14,090 nucleotides of DNA, taken from contig NW_003141819.1 in assembly GCF_000003605.2 (NCBI RefSeq), forward strand, positions 197,892-211,981, read 5' to 3'. The notes below the pieces were generated by a model. It did not search any database and was not told where the DNA came from. It saw nothing but the letters and a program-made list of their open reading frames with translations. Origin of the DNA: Saccoglossus kowalevskii (lineage: Eukaryota; Hemichordata; Enteropneusta; Harrimaniidae). The translations under genes and the position numbers were made by a program. Shown here one piece after another: positions 1 through 8,191 of this stretch; the first letter of the stretch is position 1; every line of letters starts with the position of its first letter.

Positions 1-328
1 AAATGTTTGGAAACACTCATTGTGTGTCAGATAGCTACTGATAACACATCCTAACATTGCTTTGTCTTAAGTTTATCTTTGAAACTTATAGGCACACAGA
101 TTAAACCTGTGTTGTTGATTTTGGAAAACACTACTGAGGCTGCCTTGCTTCCCTTCAGAAAATCTATATTTTAATCAACTTACATGACATTCTATGTTAT
201 ATTGACTTTATCATATGAAAGTTTATGGTGCATTTCATCAATTAATAAATAAATGTGAAAATCGTAATTTTCAACACAAATAATAGTCTCGCTACCTTAA
301 TTTCGATTATATTTATTTTTTAATTCAG
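1..328. other. AT-rich intergenic sequence
   Basis: I see no open frame of note and no RNA gene. On the minus strand, AATAAA (312-317) and ATTAAA (171-176) are the nearest canonical poly(A) signals downstream of the bHLH gene. They are far from its candidate stop, so the link is only possible. Confidence 0.5.
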
Positions 329-441
329 ATCAACAGGAAATGTCGTTTAGAAAGAAAAATTGGCTGTTCAGATCAAAGAGCTACTACAGTCGGTTGCGCA
401 TGTCCCACGAACCAGACAATAACCGTCGAATAAAGCTGTAG
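329..441 (+). CDS. Possible terminal exon of an unidentified plus-strand gene (partial)
   Basis: A pyrimidine-rich tract ending TTTTTTAATTCAG at 328 makes a good 3' splice site. From there an open frame runs QQEMSFRKK... to a TAG stop at 439-441. If it instead starts at the ATG at 340, it is a 33-residue peptide very rich in Lys and Arg. The segment is visibly richer in G+C than both flanks, and AATAAA overlaps the end of the frame at 429-434. I do not recognise the peptide. If real, it would be the 3' end of a gene lying mostly left of the window and converging on the bHLH gene. A short frame with a chance acceptor is an equally good explanation, so this is only a candidate. Confidence 0.17.
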
Positions 442-1206
442 TCGCTACAAGGCCAATGGGATGTTTTTCAATTAATGCGTTGTTAAAATATGTACACACT
501 TTTTACTAGCTGGATTGTGTTACATACGATGACAGTGCCACCGGCAATTATTGCATTCCGTTCACTTTTTTTCCAACATGCATAACATAGTAAGAAAGTG
601 TCGCTACCCGTTCATCATTGACGCAACTAAGCATACGTTTTGAACAGAAACGCGCTTAGAATTTTGCCAGGAAGGATCTCTGCATAAGATGTGCAGCGTC
701 ATTAAGACATGGGGGACTTTTAAGATTTTAGATTGGTGAATTAATAAATTAATGGATATATTGTGATAGTTATATTCTTGAGCCATAAGCTTAGATCTAA
801 TCATTCGAGTGCGCATCGTTATGGGATGTAACCAAGGCCCTTAATTCACTGGATATGACATAAAAATAGTTATTTTTGTCTCTTTGTCAAAAAAAACACA
901 TCCTAGCAACGGTTGTTGCATAGCACTGAGATATAAGCTGAACTGAGTATAGAGTAAATATCTCCTTGACTGTGCTGTGTTACTAATCTACACGATTACA
1001 ATTTGTCTATTCTATTTAAGTATGTATTTCGTAATATATTTTTATCAGCCGCTTTGACATTGATGACAACAATTGTGTAATAATATACATACTACTAACT
1101 TTTAGTATATGATATTTGAGTGAATATTTTATAAAGTGTGTCGATTGAGCCAAACTAAGGTTTGTTGACAAGCGAGAACAATAAATATGCTACGATGTCA
1201 AAGTTA
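442..1206. other. AT-rich intergenic / possible 3' flank of the bHLH gene
   Basis: No convincing coding frame or RNA gene. A minus-strand frame near 604-816 has low-complexity composition and no family resemblance. I found no AATAAA or ATTAAA on the minus strand in this interval, so if transcription of the bHLH gene ends here it uses a variant poly(A) signal. Confidence 0.45.
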
Positions 1207-1314
1207 TTATCGAACTGTTGAAAAGTTCGTGTGCCAAATTTCGTGTATATCTTCACGTTCTACTGTTCTCACGAAAATAACGGGTAAAATGCTTGCGTTA
1301 TCTCCAAACCACCA
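1207..1314 (-). CDS. TCF15: Candidate second and last exon of the TCF15/SCX-like bHLH gene
   Basis: On the minus strand, a pyrimidine-rich stretch (CCCCATTTCTCGTCCCGGCAG) ends in AG at 1316-1315. The downstream frame is open in phase 0, matching the phase-0 end of exon 1. It codes for 35 residues, starting WWFGDN and ending FSTVR, before TAA at 1209-1207. Joined to the 163 codons of exon 1 this gives a 198-residue protein, near the usual length of vertebrate TCF15 and SCX. In the vertebrate proteins a short final exon also follows the CTFCL motif, which agrees with this layout. The residues themselves do not resemble the Arg/Lys-rich tails I know from vertebrates, no canonical poly(A) signal follows closely, and the intron would be only 168 bp. 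The true last exon could lie elsewhere. Confidence 0.3.
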   Translation of the reverse strand, partial: WWFGDNASILPVIFVRTVEREDIHEIWHTNFSTVR

Positions 1315-1482
1315 CTGCCGGGACGAGAAATGGGGCGCCAAGGAAGGAACCGTTTTTACAGTTGTATACAATAATAGCCATATTGATGGCCGCCAATGTT
1401 TACAAATTCAATAACCGTGACAAAACAATTTACGTTTCTTTGCAACTTCCAAGGCAATAAAATACGCTAGATATACACTCAC
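1315..1482 (-). other. Putative phase-0 intron of the bHLH gene
   Basis: The donor GTGAGTGT (1482-1475) is close to the animal consensus and is a confident site. The acceptor CGGCAG (ending 1315) is good but tentative. If the intron were retained, the reading frame would continue 24 residues past V163 to a stop at 1408, with residues unlike any bHLH family tail. This favours splicing. Confidence 0.5.
1477..1482 (-). promoter_or_regulatory. 5' splice donor GTGAGT
   Basis: The exon reads GCAATGTG immediately before GTGAGT. The first 489 bases of coding sequence end exactly on a codon boundary, so the intron is phase 0. It lies just after the CTFCL motif, near where vertebrate TCF15 and SCX carry their single coding intron (from general knowledge of the family). 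Confidence 0.8.
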
Positions 1483-1971
1483 CACATTGCTTGCCCTGGC
1501 TACTGCCAGACAGAACGTGCAGATCGGTCGGAAAGAAGGGTGCCCCAGTGAGTTGGTGTACGACTGACGATACATGTTGCGATGGAGACACGGCTGCTCA
1601 ATGGCCTCCTCGCCTACAAGCAGCGTGGTTTCCAAGTGAGATATGTAACTCGCCGCCAGACGCAATGTTTCTATTTTGGACAGTTTTCTGTCCGGCGGCT
1701 CTGTAGGGATCAAGTCTCGTAAAGTTGTGAAGGCACTATTGACGCTGTGTGTACGATCGCGCTCACGGGCATTTGCCGCAGTCCGCTGTTTTCCCATCGA
1801 GTTCCATTTCATCTTTCGTTTACGTGATTTTCCCTTGCCTTCGCAGTCATCGTCAACGTCGTCATCGTCGATGATAATCTCGTATTTTTCGTCGGTTGCG
1901 GAAACACCACCATCCGAAGAAATCGACATTGAGTCTTCAAGAGATTTGTCGCCTTGTTTCCCCTTCGTCAT
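1483..1971 (-). CDS. TCF15: TCF15 (paraxis)/scleraxis-like bHLH transcription factor, exon 1
   Basis: Predicted nuclear class II bHLH factor, which in this family dimerises with an E protein and binds E-boxes. In vertebrates TCF15 acts in somites and SCX in tendon progenitors. The ATG is at 1971-1969 in a good context (ACCAAAATGA). An in-frame TAA lies 33 bases upstream with no ATG between, so this start is secure. Residues in order: acidic run about 31-44 ([14 protein letters not shown]); basic cluster KSRKRKMK about 48-55; basic region [13 protein letters not shown] about 62-74, with the E-box-contacting Glu in ARER; helix 1 [11 protein letters not shown]; loop IPTEPPDRK; helix 2 [17 protein letters not shown] to about 115, then LLVGE. 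The loop sequence and the late RPICTFCLA motif (148-156) point to TCF15/SCX rather than Twist, Hand or musculin. The exon ends at V163 on a GTGAGT donor, so the C-terminus continues in another exon. I infer a single pro-orthologue of TCF15 and SCX. Confidence 0.93.
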
Positions 1972-2201
1972 TTTGGTCAACCAATTTTCAGCGAAACGTT
2001 AACAGTCGATGTGGTTAAAAACAGTATGGTTGACAGTAACTTAAAGCTGTACTGTTACGATGCACAATTGGAGCAGTTGCTGCTGTTTCATATTTGCGTA
2101 AATAACTTGCGATAGTGATGTATTAGCTACTACGCGTGAATGATGATTCAAAATAATACAATTCGGGTCTCAGTTAAAGGATGCGCGCCCTCTCGTGCAA
2201 T

Positions 2202-2207
2202 CACGTG
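2202..2207. promoter_or_regulatory. E-box CACGTG
   Basis: Perfect palindromic E-box (context TCACGTGTG) about 230 bases 5' of the bHLH start codon. It is the type bound by USF, MITF or MYC class bHLH-ZIP factors. Confidence 0.4.
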
Positions 2208-2348
2208 TGTTACTCGAGCGCCTCACAAACGTTTCCGCAAAACCGGTAACCCCGTTGATACAAACTGATACTGACAGCAAAGCTTCCTGGCCACAACGTA
2301 CACTTTGACGACGGGTGATAACGGGCACACAGCGTGATCTCCCGACGC

Positions 2349-2354
2349 CATATG
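2349..2354. promoter_or_regulatory. E-box CATATG
   Basis: CATATG is an E-box half-site combination used by class II bHLH dimers such as the Twist/TCF15 group. It is one of three within 300 bases. Confidence 0.35.
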
Positions 2355-2498
2355 ACACAACTACTCTGCAAGTTGTCAGTTTTGATGGCTGTGAGAATCA
2401 ACTTCTTCGACGCGTGTGAAAACAGCCATAAATTTTATGTCCGAAAGAGGAACTTGTGCCGTCTCGCTAGATCCGCTGTTGGTTTGTTTCAGTCAGCT

Positions 2499-2509
2499 CA
2501 CATATGTTT
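2499..2509. promoter_or_regulatory. E-box in repeated 11-mer CACATATGTTT
   Basis: The E-box CATATG (2501-2506) sits in an 11-base word that recurs identically at 2639-2649, 140 bases away. A repeated word longer than the core suggests a used site, but chance is possible in AT-rich DNA. Confidence 0.35.
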
Positions 2510-2612
2510 ACGATTATTTACATGTCGTTTCCCCATCTCCCGGTGCAGCATAACTGTCGATGGAAGAAGCGACTGGAGGACCATTAATAAAGAAAGGTCC
2601 AGCCCACCTCGA

Positions 2613-2618
2613 CACGTG
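2613..2618. promoter_or_regulatory. E-box CACGTG with CACGTGAC flank
   Basis: The second perfect CACGTG, with a CACGTGAC flank as in USF/TFE sites. It falls just downstream of the predicted minus-strand start site, a typical USF position. Confidence 0.4.
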
Positions 2619-2638
2619 ACCGAGGCCACATCATTAAA

Positions 2639-2649
2639 CACATATGTTT
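2639..2649. promoter_or_regulatory. E-box in repeated 11-mer, next to TATA
   Basis: The second identical CACATATGTTT word, with its CATATG at 2641-2646. It lies only 7 bases from the candidate TATA box on the gene's coding strand. Confidence 0.35.
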
Positions 2650-2655
2650 CCTGAA

Positions 2656-2663
2656 TATTTATA
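2656..2663 (-). promoter_or_regulatory. Candidate TATA box TATAAATA
   Basis: A perfect match to TATAWAWR on the minus strand, in the orientation of the bHLH gene. It would place transcription start near 2630-2635, about 660 bases 5' of the start codon. It is the best TATA match I found between the gene and 2.7 kb. AT-rich DNA produces such matches by chance. Confidence 0.35.
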
Positions 2664-3768
2664 CTGCAAATTGCAACAATGCACGCTATTAACTACCACT
2701 TCTCACATGCTAGTTTAGATACATCTAATTTATCGCGTTAAAAAATGTTTAGAGAACCAACATTGTGCGGTTCGTCACTGTGTTTCGAAGGCATGCTAAC
2801 GAATTAAAACATAAAAACAATAACACATTTTTAAAATAAGACTCGCAAAATGATAGCGCTATTTAACGAATTCGAAAGAATGAACGTGCGAACTTTGCCG
2901 ATATTCACGAGTTTGGTGAACTACATAGTACAAATCTTGAAATATCAAAGGCCATTGCGCTGGAGTGAGCAGAGAAGTGGGGACACTGAAATGGACATGT
3001 GATTTTAGTTTCAATTCCTATATGTGAAGTGAGTATAATGTAAGCTCATTTTGTCCGTAAATATTATACGAATTAACTACTAGTATGTTTTACTGTATCA
3101 ATATATATCGTGTTTACTTTGTCATCATTTTACAGTAGCAATTGAAACATAATATTGCTGGGTACACGAGCATTAATGGGGTAGGTGGAATGGAACTTAA
3201 AATGGATTACATCCTCAAACATGATGGTACAAAGGCATCGAAGTTATCATCGAGTGTCAACAAATACCGCATTACTCCACGCCTACGATGAGAAAAACTA
3301 AATCACGGCCTACAAATATATAAAAAAAAATAACTAAAATATATAATGTTGTAATCTGAGGCGATTCGCATAGCTTTATTGGGGTTATTGAGATTATTAT
3401 GATCAATATTTGTCTGATTTTGTGTAAAATGCGGTAAGTTAAGATTTACGACCCCCCCCCCCTCATTCAAAATTGCTATGGTATGTTTAATTCGGATAGG
3501 AACGGTTCGTGGAAGTCAGCAAATATACACAAAAAACCTGTAGCGACCTCACAGACGTTTAAATTGAACGTTTAGTACACAATTCCCGAAGATATTTACA
3601 ATTATAACAAATCCAAGCAATCAAAATAAACGCTGTTCACATTCATTTCACTCGATTGACCAAAAAATCATTCCCGAATGTTATATGATTTTGAATATGT
3701 TGGGTATAGAAATAGCATTAGACCAATAGCTATATATGTTTAATTGGTGATACTACGCGATACAAAAT

Positions 3769-3770
<2 letters not shown>
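2664..3770. other. AT-rich non-coding spacer
   Basis: I see no gene. A short plus-strand frame starting at the ATG at 3190 (MELKMDYILKH...) has no recognisable family. The only structured element is an 11-C run at 3452-3462. Confidence 0.5.
3452..3462. repeat. Homopolymer run of 11 C
   Basis: Eleven consecutive C residues in otherwise AT-rich sequence. It is a likely length-variable site and a place where assembly or sequencing may be unreliable. Confidence 0.9.

Positions 3771-3824
<54 letters not shown>
3771..3824. repeat. (AT)27 dinucleotide microsatellite
   Basis: 54 bases of uninterrupted AT, self-complementary and expected to be highly polymorphic. A purity this high implies recent expansion. 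Confidence 0.97.
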
Positions 3825-3828
<4 letters not shown>

Positions 3829-4276
3829 GTAACAACGACGACCGAATCTAAGCTTAACACCAGTGTAATAAGGGATTCTTATATACACTCACATGAGATC
3901 ATACAATACATACATACAATCAGAGAATGCTGGCATTTGAGGCAGAAGACCATGGGTTCCATAAATACGAATAATGTACAACTTTTCCGGGCGTGATTTT
4001 CCATATATCTGGCAGATCTATATGTACATTAGTAGCGCTGATATTTTTTTAGTTAAGTTACATTCAGATATTTTTTATCTATTAACCGCCAGCAACCAAT
4101 AAGTATTATTACGTAGCCCAACGCCTCACGCGCTTGGCATTATTTATATACACCATTATATGGCGTTCATTCACCACATTACCAACGCCTGTTCACAGTC
4201 CATCATTGATATATTACAGTCCGCCAGGTGCCAAGGTATGACTAAACCGCATAACAGCCCCAGATATCTCCCAAAT

Positions 4277-4290
4277 GCGTAACGTTACGC
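4277..4290. repeat. Perfect 14-bp palindrome GCGTAACGTTACGC
   Basis: The sequence is identical to its own reverse complement over 14 bases and includes three CpG steps. Symmetric sites of this length suggest binding by a homodimer, but no factor is assigned. Confidence 0.9.
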
Positions 4291-4413
4291 TGCTTCAAAG
4301 TGTGCGTCCTTCCAAGCCAGACCCCATCCAATACCAGACCAGGCGACCTTTCTCTGGACAGTGTTCGCATTTCTCCAGTGGTTAGAACCGTGGGAGAGAG
4401 ACAGGTCGCGGAG

Positions 4414-4423
4414 TGATTGATTG
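4414..4423 (+). promoter_or_regulatory. PBX/HOX-like site TGATTGATTG
   Basis: TGATTGAT is the classical PBX-HOX composite core. A related TTGATTG occurs again at about 4480-4486. The match is by eye only. Confidence 0.3.
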
Positions 4424-4499
4424 CAGCAGGAAGTATTTTGATGGCTATTTTATTTTAACGAGCGCACTTGTGGATATCATTGATTGCGATGGTCTGCCA

Positions 4500-4511
4500 G
4501 GGGAATACCCC
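4500..4511. promoter_or_regulatory. GGGGAATACCCC symmetric site (kappa-B-like)
   Basis: Four G and four C flank AATA, giving a near-palindrome resembling a Rel/NF-kappa-B site with one mismatch to GGGRNWYYCC. Outer CCAG and CTGG extend the symmetry imperfectly. Confidence 0.25.
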
Positions 4512-5040
4512 CCTCTGGAAACCATCACATCAGAACAGGAACGCGCGAATTTGTGTTTCCCCTCTTTCTCTCATTTACAATAACATTCCTTTTCTCCTTC
4601 ATCATGACCCTATCAAATTCCGGTGGTTTATTTGGTTGTTTATTCATTGCCTAAGTTGCGGTGAGCAAAGCTATTGCAAACATTTCCCGTGCTAGTCTTG
4701 TAGTATGACCCCTCGTGACCTCGGGAAGCTGCTCATCCGATCCAAGAACACTCGCGTACGCACATCCAAATATGACCACGGCATTTCAAAATGCATGTAT
4801 GACTCACATCATAATTATTTACACAGTACGGCATACAATTACAAAACAGCCCACAACCTGTGGCACTGGCTTTTCAACATCGGTATCACTGTGCCTGAGA
4901 CAGACGTGTACTAAATGTTGCTGTTTAGCGAATAAAATACGAAGAGCTGCCCATTATATAGCGTGACAACTGACTGGGCGAGAACGGGGGATGTACGAAA
5001 TAATGGCCGAGACGCAGTCGAGTTCATTATTTAAGTAAAC

Positions 5041-5475
5041 ATCTCAGTCCGATCCATGATATCACACTATAATCGGTAGTGCGGAGTCCTTTATTTAAAG
5101 TATAATACCACGATTCGAAATGCAATGGAAGCTTGACAAGTTAAAAATCGACAGTGTTACAAGCGCGTCTTGGACACTTTTTATTTCAGATACGCGTAGA
5201 AATCACGAGCAAATGACACGAGAAAACGCGCTCATATGTATTTTTTTATACGCAAATAACCAAGTTCCTTAACGTGAAAGATTCGTGGAGGGTTTGTTGT
5301 TAAAACGAATGTAGAGAGACATTGAACATGGCTTAATCACACACATTTTGACTGTGTATTCGTGCAATGAACTCAAGAACTACTTTGTTATCGTTTGAGT
5401 GACCAATGAGAATGCGGACAGTTTTATTATATAATATATTCACAAGAGAAATAAGCAATAATTTTTGACGAATCA
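5041..5475. other. AT-rich spacer before the satellite array
   Basis: I see no gene, RNA or repeat of note in this stretch. Confidence 0.5.
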
Positions 5476-6987
5476 TCAAACGATTATATATTGTCAATGA
5501 TGATATCTATGAAATCAATTCATGATGACTGATATATCTCGAAGTAACACGAGATATCAAATGATTACCTATTGTCAATGATGATGTCTATCTCATCAAT
5601 TCACTTTGATTGATATATCTCGAAGTGACACAAGATATCAAATGATTACGTATTGTCAATGATGAGGTCTAAAACATCAATTCATATTGACTGACGTATC
5701 TAGAAGTGACAATTGATATCAAATGATCGAGTATTGTCAGTGATTAACAGTACAACATCAATTACATGTACTATTGACTGATGAATTTAGAAGTGACACT
5801 AGATATCAAATGATTGCATATTGTCAATTCATGTTGACTGATATATCTGGAAGTAACACTATATATCAAATGCTTGCATATTGTCAATGATATTGTCTAC
5901 AACATCAATTCATGTTGACTGGTGAATCTAGAAGTGACACTAGATATCAAATGATATGAAACTAGAAGTGACACTAGATATCAAATGATTGCATAATTTC
6001 AATAATGAAGTCTACGATATCATATCTAGAAGTGACACTAGATATCAAATGATTGCATCTTTTCAGTGATGATTTCTAAAATATGTTGACTGATGAATCT
6101 AGAAGTGACACCAGATATCAAATGATCACCTATCTGTCAATGATGTCTACAACATTAATTCATGTTGACTGATACATCTAGATGTGACAATAGATATCAA
6201 ATGATTATCTATTGTCAATGATGATGTCTATAACATCAATTCATGTTGACTGATATATCCAGAAGTTACTAGTACACTATATATCAAATGATTATCTATT
6301 GTCAATGATGATATCTACAACATTAATTCATGTTGACTGATTTATCTAGACGTGACATTAGTTATTAAAGATTGCCTATTGTCGATGATGATGTCTACAG
6401 CATCAAATAATGTTGAGTGATATATCTATAAGTGACACTAGATATCAAATGATTGCGTATTGTCAGTGATGATGTCTACAACATCAATTAATGTTGACTG
6501 ATATATCTAGAAGTGACACTAGATATCAAGTGATTACCTATTGACAATGAGGATGTCTACAACATCAATTCATGTTGACTGATATATCTGGGAGTGACAC
6601 TAGGTATAAAATGATCACCTATCGTTAATGATGTCTACAACATAAATTAATATTGACTGATATGTCTAGAAGTGACACTATTTATTGAATGACTGCATAT
6701 TGTCAATGAGGATGTCTACAACATCAATTCATATTGACTGAAATATCTGGAAGTGACGCTATTTATTAAATGACTGCATATTATCAATGATGATGTATAC
6801 AACATCAATTCATCTTGACTGATATATCTGGAAGTGACACTATTTATTAAATGACTGCATATTGTCAATGATGATGTCTACAACATCAATTCATGTTGAC
6901 TGATATATCTCGAAGTGACACTAGATATCAAATGATTGCGTATTGTCAGTGTTGGTGTCTACAACATCAATTCATGTTAATTGATAT
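5476..6987. repeat. Tandem array of about 18 copies of an 81-bp satellite unit
   Basis: The marker word GATATCAAATGAT or a variant recurs at 5553, 5634, 5715, 5802, 5862, 5943, 5977, 6041, 6114, 6193, 6280, 6361, 6441, 6522, 6603, 6681, 6762, 6843 and 6924. Spacing is usually 78-87 bp, most often 81. Shorter steps of 60, 34, 64 and 73 mark internally deleted copies between 5802 and 6114. Each unit holds two dyads: ATATCTAG-AAGTGACA-CTAGATAT, and GATGT-ctaca-ACATC nested within GTCAA...TTGAC. Three adjacent copies (6681, 6762, 6843) share the variant TTTATT in place of GATATC, pointing to local duplication. The array carries no long ORF, so it is a non-coding satellite or the internal repeats of a transposon. 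Confidence 0.95.
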
Positions 6988-8108
6988 AAATATATTGTGG
7001 GAAGAGCACAACTCTGATTGCATCTAATATGTTAATTGTACACGCTCCTACATTTAGAGAGTCGAATTCATTATTGATTCTGAACAATACGAGAACAATA
7101 ATTGTCTCATCAATTATACAAAAAATAAAGTAAACAGAGCAAATAAAAGCAAAAAGTGATCGGGATCCACTTTTTGGAATTGCAAAAAACAACAACAAAA
7201 AACAAAAGAAGAAATTGTCATTATAACCTCTCCAGTTCAGTTTATTTCTGGAGTTATGATGTGTTACCACTTTAGCAACCAAGTAGTGGCAACTATGGTA
7301 TCGCAACACTGAGTTAAGACACGCCATTCAAATGTGCAATCGCAATCACCTAAAGTAGAGAGAGAGAGGGGTGGAATAAAGGAATGGGATGTAACGCCAC
7401 ATCTACCAGATACGGCGAACTTAACAAATTCTAACTCAACTGGTGTCTATTCGCACATTGTCGACATCTGTGACCAATTGTGACTTTTGATGGTGTGCAC
7501 TCGCGGGCGCGTGATAACCTTTGAATCATTAAAACACAACTTGATATCCTGCTCTGATGCTCTTTGGAGATATTAACGTTTCTATTTGCTAACATTACAT
7601 CCGGTTGAAGCCCTCGTTATGAAGCTAACGTGGCCGGACATCTTAATCAAGGGCAGCCTGATGGCTATTATACCAAGTGAGATTTATGCGTTTTCAGAAG
7701 TATAATTAGATTTCGACTTACTCTGAAGAGAGGGTGTGGAAGTATTTATGTACCCGAAGATATCTTGTAACAGGGACACGTTTTTCTGCAGCTTTAGCAA
7801 GAGCTTAATTCCGTGTGTAAGCTAATCAAGGCTAAGGTCGGAATTATTTGTTTGTTTATTTTTCCCGGAATTGGTTCGGTGATTTGGAAATAATCAATAA
7901 TCAAATCCGCTATATGTAATCAAATGAAATAAAATTGTGTAAAGAGAAAAAAAAATCCGCTGAAGGATTTTTGCGTAAACACAAATTATTCTTATTAATT
8001 TCATTGAACCCTTATTTCCACCTATTGTATTTAAATCACCTCACAGCCGCCAGTTCGGCTAAAGGGGTCGTGTTTTACGTTCGGGCGTTCAGGTGGAGAC
8101 GTACTTAC
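6988..8108. other. Non-coding spacer between satellite and LINE remnant, left part
   Basis: No convincing gene. The minus-strand frame at 6977-7327 is hydrophobic but starts in AT-rich repeat-adjacent DNA and resembles no family. There is a short GA run near 7359-7368. An 8-bp inverted repeat and T-rich TTGTTTGTTTATTTTT (forkhead-like) lie at 7806-7863. Confidence 0.45.
7806..7846. repeat. Inverted repeat TAATTCCG / CGGAATTA
   Basis: Perfect 8-bp arms at 7806-7813 and 7839-7846 around a 25-base loop, followed at once by two forkhead-like TGTTT words. Short enough to be chance. Confidence 0.5.
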
Positions 8109-8191
8109 CAAAGCAAAATTTTGCTGGGAAAAAATACAGAACTTTCAGCGAGAAAAAAAACACTACATAATGAAATCAATATTTCCAGGTA
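8109..8191 (-). other. Possible 83-nt internal exon between strong splice signals
   Basis: On the minus strand, TTGACTCTTTTTGCAG ends at 8192, a very good acceptor. 83 bases later GTAAGTAC starts at 8108, a very good donor. One frame is open through the whole interval (YLEILISLCSVFF...). The residues are hydrophobic and unrecognised. It is on the same strand as the bHLH gene, about 6.2 kb upstream, so it could be a distal 5' exon of that gene or an exon of another transcript. It could also be a chance pairing of splice-like words. Confidence 0.13.

Larger units (their letters stand above)
1972..2655 (-). other. 5' leader and proximal promoter region of the bHLH gene
   Basis: This stretch is richer in G+C and CpG than most of the window and holds no convincing long gene. 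Two overlapping minus-strand frames (2170-2401) and one plus-strand frame (2334-2654) show no family resemblance and are probably chance. If transcription starts near 2632, the leader is about 660 bases and contains short upstream ORFs. A TTGCGTAA C/EBP- or PAR-bZIP-like site lies at 2094-2101. Confidence 0.5.
4091..5040. other. GC-richer non-coding island, possible cis-regulatory module
   Basis: G+C and CpG are higher here than in the flanks. I recognise no protein: the plus-strand frames at 4468-4695 and 4705-4914 have no domain, motif or splice-site support. It does hold an unusual density of short symmetric sites: CAGGTG E-box (4225-4230), 14-bp palindrome (4277-4290), TGATTGATTG (4414-4423) and a G4-N4-C4 palindrome (4500-4511). 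I infer a possible enhancer or unannotated promoter/exon region upstream of the bHLH gene. An old degraded transposon would look similar. Confidence 0.3.

Noticed and set aside
1187-1414. Plus-strand 75-codon frame
   Set aside because: It overlaps the candidate exon 2 and intron on the other strand and has no recognisable motif or splice support.
1408-1482. Continuation of the bHLH reading frame to a stop at 1408 as a single-exon gene
   Set aside because: It crosses a consensus GTGAGT donor, and the added 24 residues resemble no family tail. Splicing is the better reading.
1972-1980. Start of the bHLH protein three codons earlier, at 1980
   Set aside because: The codon there is TTG, not ATG, and a stop lies just upstream. 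The first in-frame ATG is at 1971.
1491-2002. Plus-strand open frames opposite the bHLH exon (1491-1706 and 1676-2002)
   Set aside because: They are antisense shadows of the bHLH coding strand with no domain of their own.
4141-4165. CArG/MEF2 site at CCATTATATGG and TTATTTATAT
   Set aside because: The first has seven rather than six A/T between CC and GG. The second misses the last consensus base.
5476-6987. Satellite units as box C/D snoRNA genes (ATGATGA and CTGA words in each unit)
   Set aside because: The C-like and D-like boxes are only about 30 bases apart and I see no proper terminal stem closing them. The words are byproducts of the repeat.
5476-6987. CRISPR array
   Set aside because: The whole 81-bp unit repeats, without unique spacers, and the context is an animal genome.
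6977-7327. Minus-strand 116-codon hydrophobic frame
   Set aside because: Its 3' end overlaps the edge of the satellite array and its composition follows AT-rich DNA. No conserved membrane family is recognisable.
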